The notes: generated from the sequence alone by a model not told the origin. A stretch of 64,000 nucleotides of DNA from Enterobacter sp. Bisph1 (GCF_000814905.1 NZ_JXAG01000042.1:1-64000), one strand, 5' to 3'. Counted from the stretch's first letter, positions 1 to 8,943 are shown. Made by a program: numbers and translations.

Positions 1-1409
1 ACCCCGCCGATAACGCAGCAGATAGCAAGCGCGGCCACAACAGCGATCATGAGTACGGGAACGGCACGCGGGTTTTCCGCCTGCGCGCTGCGCGGTGCGC
101 CAAGGAACGTGACGCCATAGACTTTCGCCATACACATCACCGCCAGCGCGCCGGTTATCGCCAGGCCAACCGCCAGCAGCGGCCCCATCAGCTGCAGCAG
201 GAAATGGCCGCTACTGCTTAAGCGGAAGAAAGACTGGTAGATCACCCACTCACCGGCAAAGCCGTTCAGCGGCGGCAGCGCGGCCATCGCCATCAGGCCC
301 ACCAGCATCGCGAGGGAGATAAGCGGCATTTTTTTACCGAGACCGCCCAGTTTTTCGATATCGCGAAAACCGGTGCCGAACCACAGTGCGCCCGCGCCGA
401 GAAACAGCGTGCATTTAAACAGGCTATGGTTGAAAAGATGGTACAAGCCGCCAATCAGCCCCAGCGCCACCAGTGCAGGCTGTTGCAGCGCCAGGCCGGT
501 AATGCCGGTACCCAGACCGAGCAGGATGATGCCGATATTCTCCAGCGTGTGGTACGCCAGCAGGCGCTGAATATTGTGTTCCATCAGGGCATATAAGCCG
601 CCGACAAAGGCGGTCAGCATGCCGAACGCCAGCAGCACAACGCCCCACCACAGCGGCGGCTGGCCGCCCAGCAGCGAGAGGCTGAGAATGCCGAATAGGC
701 CAATTTTCATCACCACGGTCGAAAAGAGCGCTGCCGCCGGTGCCGCTGCGTTAGCGTGCGCCTGCGGTACCCAGCTGTGCAGCGGCATAATCCCCGCCAG
801 CAGGCCAAAACCCACCACGCCGAGTAGCCAGACATCGCTGCCGATGGCGTGCCCGCTGAGGGCGGCAAAATCGAGTGTCTGATAACGCTGGCGCAGCAGC
901 CAGCAGGCGATCGCCAGCAGCAGCGTACCCAGCCGGCTCATGGCAAACCACAGCTTGCCGGATTCGCTACTGTCGGTAAGAAACACGGCGCTCAGGGCCA
1001 TGATTTCCGCCATCACCACCAGCGCGCCCAGGCTCGCGGCGCATACCGCGCACAGCGCCGCCGCCAACAGTAAGTTCATTAACAGGCCGCTGGCTTTTAC
1101 CGCCTCGTGGCGATGCCAGGCGATGGAATAGAGGCTGATAAAAGCCCCACACACGCCGAGGGTGATAAGCCATACGGCGCTCAGCGGCGTGATCAGCACA
1201 TGATATTGAATCAGCGGCAGGGTGCCGCCTACCGCCTGCGCTCCGCTCAGGGTCATCACGCCACAGATCGCCGTCATCGCGCAGCCTACCGTGCCGCCAA
1301 CACCGGCGAGCAGACCGCTTAACGCTTTGAATGGCATAAATAGCCAGCCGAGCATGGCGGCGCAGATAAGCAGCCAAAACGCGCCGCTTAGCAAAGAGAG
1401 GATAGTCAT
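1..1409 (-). CDS. hycC: Formate hydrogenlyase membrane subunit 3 HycC (partial, C-terminus outside window)
   Basis: HycC is the large NuoL/Mrp-antiporter-like membrane subunit that anchors hydrogenase 3 and formate dehydrogenase H in the inner membrane. Reading leftward from an ATG at 1409, the product starts MTILSLLSGAFWLLICAAML and stays hydrophobic, with a WHRH segment and a VVMAEIMAL helix as remembered for E. coli HycC. About 469 of the usual roughly 608 residues are present before the window edge. The start overlaps the hycB stop (ATGA), implying translational coupling. HyfB is a homologue, but the hycA-hycB-hyp context favours HycC. Confidence 0.9.
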   Translation of the reverse strand, partial: MTILSLLSGAFWLLICAAMLGWLFMPFKALSGLLAGVGGTVGCAMTAICGVMTLSGAQAVGGTLPLIQYHVLITPLSAVWLITLGVCGAFISLYSIAWHRHEAVKASGLLMNLLLAAALCAVCAASLGALVVMAEIMALSAVFLTDSSESGKLWFAMSRLGTLLLAIACWLLRQRYQTLDFAALSGHAIGSDVWLLGVVGFGLLAGIMPLHSWVPQAHANAAAPAAALFSTVVMKIGLFGILSLSLLGGQPPLWWGVVLLAFGMLTAFVGGLYALMEHNIQRLLAYHTLENIGIILLGLGTGITGLALQQPALVALGLIGGLYHLFNHSLFKCTLFLGAGALWFGTGFRDIEKLGGLGKKMPLISLAMLVGLMAMAALPPLNGFAGEWVIYQSFFRLSSSGHFLLQLMGPLLAVGLAITGALAVMCMAKVYGVTFLGAPRSAQAENPRAVPVLMIAVVAALAICCVIGG

Positions 1410-2014
1410 TTCACGCTCCGGTTTAGCTGCGTAAACAGCGACAACTCGCCGTAATCCGTATTGAGGGTTTGTTCCCGTTTGCGCCGGCTGGCTCTGGCGA
1501 TATCGCGGTTATTGACCAGGTGCAGCGCCTTGGTCGGACACGTACGCACGCAGGCCGGGCCTTGCGGGTCGAAGTGGCAGAGATCGCACTTCACGGCAAT
1601 CGCCCGTACGCCGGACACCCAATCAAGCAGCGTACTGACGCGCGCGGGCGCAGGCGGTGCGGCGGGCGCTTTTGGCGAGTTAACATTGGCGGGAATATCC
1701 AGCGGTCGGCTGCCGGAAAACTCAATCGCGCCGAAGGGACAGGCAATAGCGCACAGCTTGCAGCTGACGCACAGGCTCTCATTTAACTGCACCGCGCCAT
1801 CGACACGGTTGATAGCATTAACCGGGCAGACGCCGGCACAGGGCGCATCTTCGCACTGGTGACACTGCTGCGGCGCAGACTCGCTCGCGTTGCGCATCAC
1901 GCGCAGACGCGGCATTGCCTGCAGTCCTTGCGCACGGTGCGTTTCAGCGCAGGCGGCCTCGCAGGTATGGCAGCCAATACACAGCGCCGAATCGGCAATT
2001 ACAAAACGGTTCAC
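1406..2014 (-). CDS. hycB: Formate hydrogenlyase electron-transfer subunit HycB
   Basis: Four-cluster ferredoxin-like protein that passes electrons from formate dehydrogenase H to the hydrogenase 3 core, at the cytoplasmic face of the membrane. Cysteine motifs of the 4Fe-4S type are visible (CIGCHTCEAAC, CHQCEDAPCAGVCP, CVSCKLCAIACP, CDLC...CVRTCP). The GTG at 2014 is chosen as start: it gives VNRFVIADSALCIG, 202 residues, matching the roughly 203-residue family, and GAGGATGAG lies just upstream. An in-frame upstream ATG at 2077 would add 21 residues and run towards the FhlA-type palindrome. The gene overlaps hycC by 4 bases. Confidence 0.93.
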   Translation of the reverse strand: MNRFVIADSALCIGCHTCEAACAETHRAQGLQAMPRLRVMRNASESAPQQCHQCEDAPCAGVCPVNAINRVDGAVQLNESLCVSCKLCAIACPFGAIEFSGSRPLDIPANVNSPKAPAAPPAPARVSTLLDWVSGVRAIAVKCDLCHFDPQGPACVRTCPTKALHLVNNRDIARASRRKREQTLNTDYGELSLFTQLNRSVK

Positions 2015-2088
2015 CAACTCATCCTCAGGTGATTCACCCGCGTTACGGGCGGTCATTAATGACGAAACGTGTCGCACTACGTGTCACT

Positions 2089-2102
2089 TCGACACCTGTC
2101 GA
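2089..2102. promoter_or_regulatory. FhlA-type palindrome between hycA and hycB
   Basis: Perfect dyad TCGACA-CC-TGTCGA lies in the hycA-hycB gap and is flanked by further TGTC/GACA repeats from 2060 to 2105. The same core occurs upstream of hypA at 2695-2707. In E. coli, FhlA is known to bind an intergenic hycA-hycB region as well as the upstream site. Assignment to FhlA is by position and shared sequence. Confidence 0.6.
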
Positions 2103-2111
2103 CACCCAAAC

Positions 2112-2579
2112 TCAGGCCAGTGCTGGCGCGTGTGCGTTATTGGCAAGCGTAGTGAGGTTGACCGGCCTGTCTGCGGCCATCGCGGCGTATAAGTTGTCGT
2201 AAACGCTGGCGATTTTGCAGAGATAGTGATCCAGCACTTTTTCGCGATCGCTGACGCTGAACGCGCCATCGACTTTGCCATCAACAGTGAGCTGTGCTTT
2301 GGCAATCACCCGGCGCTCGTCGCTCTCTTTATTGGCAATGGCGTATTCAATGGTGTGGCCGTTGAAACCGCCGGTCAGAGAGATGTACACCGTGAAGTGT
2401 TCGAACAGGACAAAGCAGAGCTGCTGCTGCGGCGCACCGCTGATGGCGTGATGCAGCCGCGCTTTCGACAGCGTGACGCCCTGCACTAGCGCGTTACAGT
2501 AACTGCGCCACGCTTCCTGAAGCCGGTGATGCTGTCCGGCAATGTAGTCTGCCTTTTCGCTAATTTCCCAAATCGTCAT
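2112..2579 (-). CDS. hycA: Formate hydrogenlyase regulatory protein HycA
   Basis: HycA is the small cytoplasmic negative regulator of the formate regulon; it counteracts FhlA in E. coli. The 155-residue product beginning MTIWEISEKADYIAGQHHRL has the family length (about 153) and sits first in the leftward hyc operon, directly opposite hypA. No DNA-binding motif is obvious, as expected for a protein thought to act on FhlA. A sigma-54-type promoter lies about 40 bases upstream of its ATG, and an FhlA-type palindrome follows its stop, before hycB. Confidence 0.92.
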   Translation of the reverse strand: MTIWEISEKADYIAGQHHRLQEAWRSYCNALVQGVTLSKARLHHAISGAPQQQLCFVLFEHFTVYISLTGGFNGHTIEYAIANKESDERRVIAKAQLTVDGKVDGAFSVSDREKVLDHYLCKIASVYDNLYAAMAADRPVNLTTLANNAHAPALA

Positions 2580-2616
2580 GTCTGCTTACCCGGTTAATGA
2601 AAACAACGGCGGTAAA

Positions 2617-2631
2617 GCATCATCCATGCCA
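2617..2631 (-). promoter_or_regulatory. Sigma-54 promoter of hycA operon
   Basis: Reading leftward the sequence is TGGCATGGATGATGC, which has the invariant GG and GC separated by exactly ten bases, as sigma-54 promoters require. It lies about 40 bases before the hycA ATG. Confidence 0.75.
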
Positions 2632-2694
2632 ATTTTTAATCTATTGATATTTAACGAAATCAATCACGTCAACACGCCATTTCGACGTGTCATC

Positions 2695-2707
2695 TCGACA
2701 TTGTCGA
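2695..2707. promoter_or_regulatory. FhlA-type upstream activating palindrome
   Basis: Perfect dyad TCGACA-T-TGTCGA, with related half-sites (TTCGACGTGTC at 2681-2691, GTGTC at 2718-2722) around it. It lies between the two divergent sigma-54 promoters, where FhlA binds in E. coli, so it probably serves both hyc and hyp. Confidence 0.6.
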
Positions 2708-2733
2708 CAGCCATCAGGTGTCAAAACGCGTGA

Positions 2734-2749
2734 TGGCACTCTTATTGCA
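2734..2749 (+). promoter_or_regulatory. Sigma-54 promoter of hyp operon
   Basis: TGGCAC-TCTTA-TTGCA matches the sigma-54 -24/-12 consensus with GG-N10-GC spacing. The hypA ATG is about 30 bases downstream and is preceded by an AGGAGG ribosome-binding site. Confidence 0.9.
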
Positions 2750-2778
2750 TTAAGGGGGCAAAGCCATCAGGAGGCGCT

Positions 2779-3126
2779 ATGCACGAAATCACCCTCTGCC
2801 AGCGAGCGCTGGAAATCATTGAACAGCAGGCGTCGGCGAACGGCGCGCGTCGGGTGACCGGCGTGTGGCTCAAAGTCGGCGCATTTTCTTGTGTCGAAAC
2901 CGACGCTTTAACGTTTTGTTTTGATCTGGTTTGCCGTGGCACCCTCGCAGAAGGCTGTACACTGCACATCGAACAGCAGCAGGCGGAGTGCTGGTGCGAG
3001 TCTTGTCAGGCCTATGTGACGCTACTCACCCAACGCGTGCGCCGGTGTCCGCAGTGCCACAGCGACCAGTTGCAGATTGTCGCCGATGACGGAATGCAAA
3101 TTCAGCGGCTGGAAATTGAGGAGTAA
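2779..3126 (+). CDS. hypA: Hydrogenase nickel incorporation protein HypA
   Basis: HypA works with HypB to deliver nickel to the large subunit of NiFe hydrogenases, here mainly hydrogenase 3. The 115-residue protein begins MHEITLC; His2 is the known nickel ligand. A structural zinc site is made by two CxxC pairs at Cys73/Cys76 and Cys90/Cys93, the positions known in E. coli HypA. It is first in hypABCDE-fhlA, has a strong AGGAGG ribosome-binding site, and is followed three bases later by hypB. Confidence 0.96.
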   Translation: MHEITLCQRALEIIEQQASANGARRVTGVWLKVGAFSCVETDALTFCFDLVCRGTLAEGCTLHIEQQQAECWCESCQAYVTLLTQRVRRCPQCHSDQLQIVADDGMQIQRLEIEE

Positions 3127-3129
3127 ACA

Positions 3130-4002
3130 ATGTGTACAACATGTGGTTGTCAGGACGGTAATCTCTATATCGAGGGCGATGAACATAACCCGCACTCCGC
3201 CTTTCGCGGTGCGCCCTTCGCCCCGGCTGCGCGCCCGGCGCTGAAAATTACCGGCGTCAAAACCGACGATTTTCGCCCGCAGCAGCTCGAGCACGGCGAT
3301 CTGCATTACGGTCACGGCGAGGCGGGAACCCACGCGCCCGGTATGAGCCAGCGGCGGATGGTAGAAGTGGAGATCGACGTACTGGCGAAAAACAACCAGA
3401 TCGCCGGCCGCAACCGCGCCCGCTTCGCCGCTCAAAAACAGCTGGTGCTGAACCTGGTCTCCAGTCCCGGCTCCGGCAAAACCACCCTGCTTACCGAAAC
3501 CCTTAAGCGTCTGAATACCCGCCTCCCCTGCGCGGTGATTGAAGGCGATCAGCAGACCGTCAACGATGCCGCGCGTATCCGCGCTACCGGCACCCCGGCG
3601 ATTCAGGTGAATACCGGTAAAGGCTGCCATCTTGATGCGCAGATGATTGCCGATGCCGCGCCGCGCCTTGCTCTGGCGAACGGCGGTATTCTGTTTATTG
3701 AAAACGTTGGTAATCTGGTTTGCCCGGCGGGTTTCGACCTCGGCGAGCGCCATAAAGTGGCGGTGCTGTCGGTAACCGAAGGCGAAGACAAACCGCTGAA
3801 ATATCCCCATATGTTCGCCGCCGCCTCGCTGATGCTGCTCAATAAAGTGGACCTGCTGCCCTATCTCGACTTCAACGTTGAACAGTGCATCGCCTACGCC
3901 CGCGAAGTGAACCCGACAATTGAGATCCTGCTGATTTCCGCCACCAAAGGCGACGGAATGGACGCCTGGCTTGACTGGCTGGAGACGCAACGATGTGCAT
4001 AG
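3130..4002 (+). CDS. hypB: Hydrogenase maturation GTPase HypB
   Basis: GTP-dependent nickel-insertion protein. The N-terminus MCTTCGC carries the CxxCxC high-affinity nickel motif. A His-containing linker follows, then a SIMIBI-class GTPase domain with P-loop SSPGSGKTT near residues 111-119 and the metal-binding Cys-His pair (GKGCHLD) near 165-166. The length of 290 matches E. coli HypB. The stop overlaps the hypC start by ten bases, which indicates coupled translation within the hyp operon. Confidence 0.96.
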   Translation: MCTTCGCQDGNLYIEGDEHNPHSAFRGAPFAPAARPALKITGVKTDDFRPQQLEHGDLHYGHGEAGTHAPGMSQRRMVEVEIDVLAKNNQIAGRNRARFAAQKQLVLNLVSSPGSGKTTLLTETLKRLNTRLPCAVIEGDQQTVNDAARIRATGTPAIQVNTGKGCHLDAQMIADAAPRLALANGGILFIENVGNLVCPAGFDLGERHKVAVLSVTEGEDKPLKYPHMFAAASLMLLNKVDLLPYLDFNVEQCIAYAREVNPTIEILLISATKGDGMDAWLDWLETQRCA

Positions 4003-4265
4003 GCGTACCGGGGCAAATTTGCGCCATTGACGGGCTGCAGGCCAAAGTCGACGTGTGCGGCATTCAGCGCGATGTCGATCTCACCCTGGTGGGCAGCAGC
4101 GACGAAAACGGTCAGTCGCGCATGGGCCAGTGGGTGCTGGTGCACGTTGGCTTTGCCATGAGCGTGATTAATGAAGAGGAAGCGCTGGATACGCTGGCGG
4201 CGCTGCAAAATATGTTCGATGTCGAGCCGGATGTCGGCGCGCTGCTATACGGCGAGGAGCGATAA
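3993..4265 (+). CDS. hypC: Hydrogenase maturation chaperone HypC
   Basis: Small HypC/HybG-family chaperone. It carries the Fe(CN)2CO precursor between HypD and the hydrogenase large subunit. The product starts MCIGVPGQ, with Cys2 as the essential residue exposed after removal of Met1. It is 90 residues long, the family size. The start lies inside the hypB end, and the stop overlaps the hypD start by one base, so the three genes are translated as a coupled block. Confidence 0.96.
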   Translation: MCIGVPGQICAIDGLQAKVDVCGIQRDVDLTLVGSSDENGQSRMGQWVLVHVGFAMSVINEEEALDTLAALQNMFDVEPDVGALLYGEER

Positions 4266-5386
4266 TGCGTTTTGTTGATGAATATCGCGCCCCCGAGCAG
4301 GTGATGCAGCTCATTGATCATCTGCGCCAACGGGCCGCGCTTCTCTCTTACACCGCCGCGCGCCCGCTGCGCATTATGGAGGTCTGCGGCGGCCATACCC
4401 ACGCCATTTTTAAGTTTGGTCTCGATCAGCTGCTGCCGGAAAACATTGAGTTTATCCACGGCCCCGGTTGCCCGGTCTGCGTGTTACCGATGGGGCGTAT
4501 TGATACCTGCGTCGAGATAGCCCAGCACCCGGAAGTGATTTTCTGCACCTTCGGCGACGCTATCCGCGTACCGGGCAAAAACGGTTCGCTGCTGCAGGCG
4601 AAAGCGCGCGGCGCGGATGTGCGCATTGTCTACTCGCCGATGGATGCGCTGGCGATGGCGCAGAAATATCCCGATCGCAAGGTGGTGTTCTTCGGCCTTG
4701 GTTTTGAAACCACCATGCCCGCCACCGCCATTACCTTGCAGCAGGCAAAGGCGCGTAATCTCGACAACTTCTGGTTTTTCTGCCAGCACATTACGCTGAT
4801 CCCAACCCTGCGCAGCCTGCTGGAGCAGCCGGAAAACGGCATCGACGCCTTTCTCGCGCCGGGCCATGTGAGCATGGTGATCGGCACCGGGGCGTATACG
4901 TTTATCGCCGAAGAGTACCAGCGTCCGCTGGTGGTTGCCGGGTTTGAACCGCTGGATCTACTGCAGGGCGTGGTAATGCTGGTGGAGCAAAAAATCGCTG
5001 CCGATAGCCGGGTAGAAAATCAGTACCGCCGCGTGGTGCCCGATGAGGGCAACCGGCTGGCGCAGGCGGCGATTGCCGAGGTGTTCACCGTACGCGGCAA
5101 CAGCGAGTGGCGCGGCCTCGGCATGATTGGTGAATCCGGCGTGCATCTGACGGCGGACTATCAACGTTTTGATGCCGAAGCCCATTTCCGTCCGGCGGTT
5201 CAGCAGGTTTATGACGATCCCCGCGCCCGCTGCGGCGAGGTGCTGACGGGCAGATGCAAACCCCATCAGTGCCCGCTGTTTGGCAATACCTGTAATCCGC
5301 AAAGCGCCTTTGGCGCGCTGATGGTCTCCTCGGAAGGGGCCTGCGCGGCCTGGTATCAGTATCGCGCTCAGGAGTGTGAAGCATGA
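4265..5386 (+). CDS. hypD: Hydrogenase maturation iron-sulfur protein HypD
   Basis: HypD is the scaffold on which iron receives its CN and CO ligands, in complex with HypC and HypE. The 373-residue protein has the conserved motifs CGGHTH (Cys41), GPGCPVC (Cys69, Cys72) and a C-terminal 4Fe-4S cluster region with spaced cysteines (RCGEVLTGRCKPHQCPLFGNTC, split over the last 40 residues). It overlaps hypC by one base and hypE by four bases. Confidence 0.96.
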   Translation: MRFVDEYRAPEQVMQLIDHLRQRAALLSYTAARPLRIMEVCGGHTHAIFKFGLDQLLPENIEFIHGPGCPVCVLPMGRIDTCVEIAQHPEVIFCTFGDAIRVPGKNGSLLQAKARGADVRIVYSPMDALAMAQKYPDRKVVFFGLGFETTMPATAITLQQAKARNLDNFWFFCQHITLIPTLRSLLEQPENGIDAFLAPGHVSMVIGTGAYTFIAEEYQRPLVVAGFEPLDLLQGVVMLVEQKIAADSRVENQYRRVVPDEGNRLAQAAIAEVFTVRGNSEWRGLGMIGESGVHLTADYQRFDAEAHFRPAVQQVYDDPRARCGEVLTGRCKPHQCPLFGNTCNPQSAFGALMVSSEGACAAWYQYRAQECEA

Positions 5387-6393
5387 AAGAAGTGCAAATG
5401 GCGCACGGCAGCGGCGGCCAGGCGATGCAGCAGCTGATTAGCCAGCTTTTTCTGCAGGCCTTCGATAACCCCTGGCTTGCGGAGCAGGAAGATCAGGCGC
5501 GCCTCGATCTCGCCTCCCTTGCGGCAAGCGGCGACAGGCTGGCGTTTTCCACCGACAGCTATGTTATCGATCCGCTGTTTTTCCCCGGCGGCAATATCGG
5601 CAAGCTGGCGGTGTGCGGCACGGCGAATGATATTGCCGTCAGCGGCGCAACGCCGCGCTATCTCTCCTGCGGCTTTATCCTCGAAGAGGGGTTGCCGATA
5701 GAGACGCTGAAAACCATTGTTGAAACGATGGCCGCCACCGCCCGCAGCGCCGATATCGCCATTGTCACCGGCGATACAAAAGTGGTGCAGCGCGGTGCGG
5801 CGGATAAAGTATTTATCAATACCGCCGGGATCGGCGCGATCCCTACGGCGATTCACTGGGCGGCGAACAGACTCCAGCCCGGCGACGTGCTGCTGGTCAG
5901 CGGCACCCTCGGCGATCACGGCGCAACGATTCTTAATCTGCGTGAAGGCTTAGGGCTGGACGGTGAACTTGCCAGCGACTGCGCGGTGCTGACGCCCCTG
6001 ATTCAGACGCTTTTAGCGATCCCCGGCGTAAAAGCCCTGCGCGATGCCACGCGCGGCGGCGTCAATGCCGTGGTGCATGAGTTTGCCGCCGCCTGCGGTT
6101 TCGGCATTGAGCTTAAGGAAGGTGATTTACCGGTGAAACCGGCGGTGCGCGGAGTTTGCGAACTGCTGGGGCTGGATGCATTGAATTTTGCCAATGAAGG
6201 CAAACTGGTGATTGCCGTACAGCGCGAGGCCGCAGAGCAGGCGCTGGCACAGTTACGCGCCCACCCATTAGGGCGCGATGCAGCAATAATTGGCGAAGTG
6301 GTTGAGCGTAAAGGTGTGCGGCTAACAGGTCTGTACGGCGTGAAGCGCCTGCTGGATCTGCCTCATGCCGAGCCTTTACCGCGCATTTGTTAA
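5383..6393 (+). CDS. hypE: Carbamoyl dehydratase HypE
   Basis: ATP-dependent dehydratase that converts a thiocarbamoyl group, supplied by HypF, to thiocyanate for the hydrogenase cyanide ligands. The 336-residue protein is of the AIR-synthase/SelD fold, opens with the glycine-rich MAHGSGGQAMQQLI, and ends exactly with PRIC; its last cysteine is the carbamoyl acceptor. The start overlaps the hypD stop. HypF is not in the window and must be encoded elsewhere. Confidence 0.96.
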   Translation: MKEVQMAHGSGGQAMQQLISQLFLQAFDNPWLAEQEDQARLDLASLAASGDRLAFSTDSYVIDPLFFPGGNIGKLAVCGTANDIAVSGATPRYLSCGFILEEGLPIETLKTIVETMAATARSADIAIVTGDTKVVQRGAADKVFINTAGIGAIPTAIHWAANRLQPGDVLLVSGTLGDHGATILNLREGLGLDGELASDCAVLTPLIQTLLAIPGVKALRDATRGGVNAVVHEFAAACGFGIELKEGDLPVKPAVRGVCELLGLDALNFANEGKLVIAVQREAAEQALAQLRAHPLGRDAAIIGEVVERKGVRLTGLYGVKRLLDLPHAEPLPRIC

Positions 6394-6432
6394 TTTTTTC
6401 ACGCTTTTGGCGTGTGTTCCTGGAAAAGCAAA

Positions 6433-8511
6433 ATGTCGTATACACCGATGAGCGATCTCGGCCAACAGGGGTTGTTCGATATCACGCGTATGTGTTTGCA
6501 GCAGCCCGATATGGCTGCCCTGTGTGAAACGCTGGCGCGTCTGAGCCGCGAGGCTGGCCTTGCGGACAGCGCGGCGATTGTGCTGTGGCATGCCGACAGC
6601 CATCTCGCCAGCCGCTACGCCGTGCAACCCTCCGCCAACAGCGCACTCTATCATGACCAACCGCTGCTGGCAGGCGGCCCGGTGCGGCATATTCTCTCGC
6701 ATCCGCAGGCCTTGCACTGCAGCGCGTCGCTGTTTAATGAAACCTGGCCCGCTCTCGCGCAAAGCGGAATTTACCCAGAATTCGCCCACTACTGCCTGCT
6801 GCCCCTTGCCGCCGAAGGGAAAATTTTTGGCGGCTGCGAATTTTTTCGTAGCCTCGATCGGCCATGGAGCGAAAAAGAGACCGAGCGCCTGCAAACGCTA
6901 ACGCAAATTGTCGCGGTAGTGGTCGAGCAGCTCCAGAGCAGGGAAAACCCAACCTCGGATTACGATCTGATGTGTCAGGAGCGCGACGGCTTTCGCATTC
7001 TGGTCGCCATTACCAACGCGGTGCTCTCCCGGCTGCATATGGATGAGCTGGTCAGCGAAGTGGCAAAAGAGATCCACTACTACTTCGGTATTGATGCGAT
7101 TAGCCTCGTGCTGCGCGGCAGCCGCAAAGGCAAGCTGACCATCTATTCGACCCATTATCTTGATGAAGCCAATCCGACCCACGATACCCAGGAAGCCGAT
7201 GAAGCGGGCACGCTGACGGAGCGGGTATTTAACAGCAAAGAGATGCTGCTGCTCAATCTCCATGAGCGCGACAAGCTCGCCCCTTATGAGCGGATGCTGT
7301 TTGAAACCTGGGGCAATAATATTCAGACCCTGTGCCTGCTGCCGCTGATGTCCGGGAAAAATCTGCTCGGCGTGCTGAAACTGGCGCAGTGCCAGAAAGA
7401 GGTCTTTACCCAGGCGAACCTGAAACTGCTGCGCCAGATTGCCGAGCGTATTGCCATTGCCGTTGATAACGCGCTGGCCTACCAGGAGATCCACCGCCTG
7501 AAAGAGCGGCTGGTGGATGAGAACCTCGCCCTGACGGAACAGCTAAATAATGTCGATAGCGAGTTTGGCGAGATCATCGGGCGCAGCGATGCCATGTATC
7601 GCGTGCTCAAGCAGGTAGAGATGGTGGCGCAGAGCAACAGCACGGTGCTGATCCTTGGCGAAACCGGCACCGGCAAAGAGCTGATTGCCCGCGCTATCCA
7701 TAACCTGAGCAGCCGCAACGGTCGGCGAATGGTGAAGATGAACTGTGCGGCGATGCCCGCCGGTCTTCTGGAAAGCGATCTGTTTGGCCATGAGCGCGGG
7801 GCGTTTACCGGTGCCAGCGCCCAGCGAATCGGCCGTTTTGAACTGGCGGATAAGAGCTCGCTATTTCTGGATGAAGTGGGCGATATGCCCCTTGAGCTGC
7901 AGCCCAAGCTGCTGCGGGTTTTGCAGGAGCAGGAGTTTGAGCGCCTCGGCAGCAATAAACTGATCCAGACCGATGTGCGGCTGATCGCCGCCACCAACCG
8001 GGATCTGAAACAGATGGTGGCGGATCGCGAGTTCCGTAGCGATCTCTACTACCGGCTGAACGTTTTCCCTATCCACCTGCCGCCGCTGCGTGAACGCCCG
8101 GAAGATATCCCGCTGCTGGTAAAAGCCTTCACCTTTAAAATCGCCCGCAAAATGGGGCGCAATATCGACAGTATCCCGGCAGAAACCCTGCGCATTCTCA
8201 GCGCGATGGAGTGGCCGGGCAACGTTCGCGAACTGGAGAATGTGATTGAGCGCGCGGTGCTGTTAACGCGCGGCAATATCCTGCAACTGTCGATGGCGGA
8301 AATTCCCGTGCCGCCCGCTGCGGCTGCGGCAACCCAGGCAGAAGTGGCGCGCGAAGGCGAAGATGAATATCAGCTGATTGTGCGCGTGCTGCGGGAAACC
8401 AACGGCGTGGTCGCCGGGCCGAAAGGCGCAGCGGCGCGGCTGGGGCTAAAACGCACCACCCTGCTCTCACGGATGAAGCGTCTGGGGATTGATAAAGAGG
8501 CGCTCGGCTAA
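6433..8511 (+). CDS. fhlA: Formate hydrogenlyase transcriptional activator FhlA
   Basis: Formate-sensing sigma-54 activator of the hyc and hyp operons. The start at 6433 (MSYTPMSDLGQQGLFDI) gives 692 residues, the E. coli length; an in-frame ATG at 6412 lies in the hypE-fhlA gap and is less likely. Domains: two GAF-like sensory modules over about residues 1-380; an AAA+ domain with Walker A GETGTGKE at 409-416 and the sigma-54 contact loop GAFTGA at 456-461; and a C-terminal Fis-type helix-turn-helix (GLKRTTLLSRMKRLGI). It is last in the hyp operon. Confidence 0.96.
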   Translation: MSYTPMSDLGQQGLFDITRMCLQQPDMAALCETLARLSREAGLADSAAIVLWHADSHLASRYAVQPSANSALYHDQPLLAGGPVRHILSHPQALHCSASLFNETWPALAQSGIYPEFAHYCLLPLAAEGKIFGGCEFFRSLDRPWSEKETERLQTLTQIVAVVVEQLQSRENPTSDYDLMCQERDGFRILVAITNAVLSRLHMDELVSEVAKEIHYYFGIDAISLVLRGSRKGKLTIYSTHYLDEANPTHDTQEADEAGTLTERVFNSKEMLLLNLHERDKLAPYERMLFETWGNNIQTLCLLPLMSGKNLLGVLKLAQCQKEVFTQANLKLLRQIAERIAIAVDNALAYQEIHRLKERLVDENLALTEQLNNVDSEFGEIIGRSDAMYRVLKQVEMVAQSNSTVLILGETGTGKELIARAIHNLSSRNGRRMVKMNCAAMPAGLLESDLFGHERGAFTGASAQRIGRFELADKSSLFLDEVGDMPLELQPKLLRVLQEQEFERLGSNKLIQTDVRLIAATNRDLKQMVADREFRSDLYYRLNVFPIHLPPLRERPEDIPLLVKAFTFKIARKMGRNIDSIPAETLRILSAMEWPGNVRELENVIERAVLLTRGNILQLSMAEIPVPPAAAAATQAEVAREGEDEYQLIVRVLRETNGVVAGPKGAAARLGLKRTTLLSRMKRLGIDKEALG

Positions 8512-8520
8512 TTTAGACAG

Positions 8521-8542
8521 AAAAGGGGGCCAACTGGCCCCC
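8521..8542. terminator. Convergent terminator between fhlA and ygbA
   Basis: Hairpin GGGGGCC-AACT-GGCCCCC. Read leftward it is followed by TTTT, so it is a standard terminator for ygbA. It can also stop the fhlA transcript, though no T-run follows on that side. Confidence 0.7.
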
Positions 8543-8546
8543 TCAC

Positions 8547-8903
8547 TTATTCATCACGCTTTGGTTTTGGCCGGTACTTCTCCGGCAGTTCCGGCACCGG
8601 GCGCTTATCATCGATTAAGTGTTGCACCGTCAGAATTGGGTGTCGCCACAGCATCCGCGGCCCGGCCCAGCGCATAATCTGCTTCATCTCTTCACGCTTC
8701 GCCGGCTGATAGCAGTGCACCGGGCACTGTTTGCAGGCCGGTTTTTCTTCGCCAAACACGCACTTATCAAGGCGCTTTTCCGCGTAGGCATTAAGCCCGG
8801 CGTAATGCTCCGGGTTGTTAACCGCGTTCGGGCAGGCGCGCTCATACAGCGCAATCATATGGCGGATGGTCTTTTTTTCGCGCTGGATGCGAGGACCAGA
8901 CAT
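8547..8903 (-). CDS. ygbA: YgbA-family nitrosative-stress protein
   Basis: Small cytoplasmic protein of the YgbA (nitrous oxide-stimulated promoter) family, whose E. coli member is repressed by NsrR; its biochemical role is unsettled. The sequence is basic and has a cysteine cluster CVFGEEKPACKQCPVHCYQP that could bind metal. The ATG at 8903 (MSGPRIQREKKT, AAGGGG upstream) is preferred over the ATG at 8933, because it gives about 118 residues and the latter lies inside an NsrR-like operator. E. coli ygbA likewise sits next to fhlA, but the mutS neighbour is absent here. Confidence 0.85.
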   Translation of the reverse strand: MSGPRIQREKKTIRHMIALYERACPNAVNNPEHYAGLNAYAEKRLDKCVFGEEKPACKQCPVHCYQPAKREEMKQIMRWAGPRMLWRHPILTVQHLIDDKRPVPELPEKYRPKPKRDE

Positions 8904-8920
8904 AGCAATCACCCCTTCAA

Positions 8921-8943
8921 AAGATGCATACATAATACTCCTT
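8921..8943 (-). promoter_or_regulatory. NsrR-like operator upstream of ygbA
   Basis: The 23-bp segment has two 11-bp arms around one central base. On the plus strand the left arm is AAGATGCATAC; read leftward the other is AAGGAGTATTA. By hand they match 9/11 and 8/11 of the NsrR half-site AAGATGCATTT recalled from E. coli. It is immediately upstream of the preferred ygbA start. Confidence 0.5.

Noticed and set aside
3022-3990. Long leftward open frame (322 codons) opposite hypB
   Set aside because: It is an antisense shadow of hypB, which has full family motifs; its own product has no recognisable domain and no ribosome-binding site.
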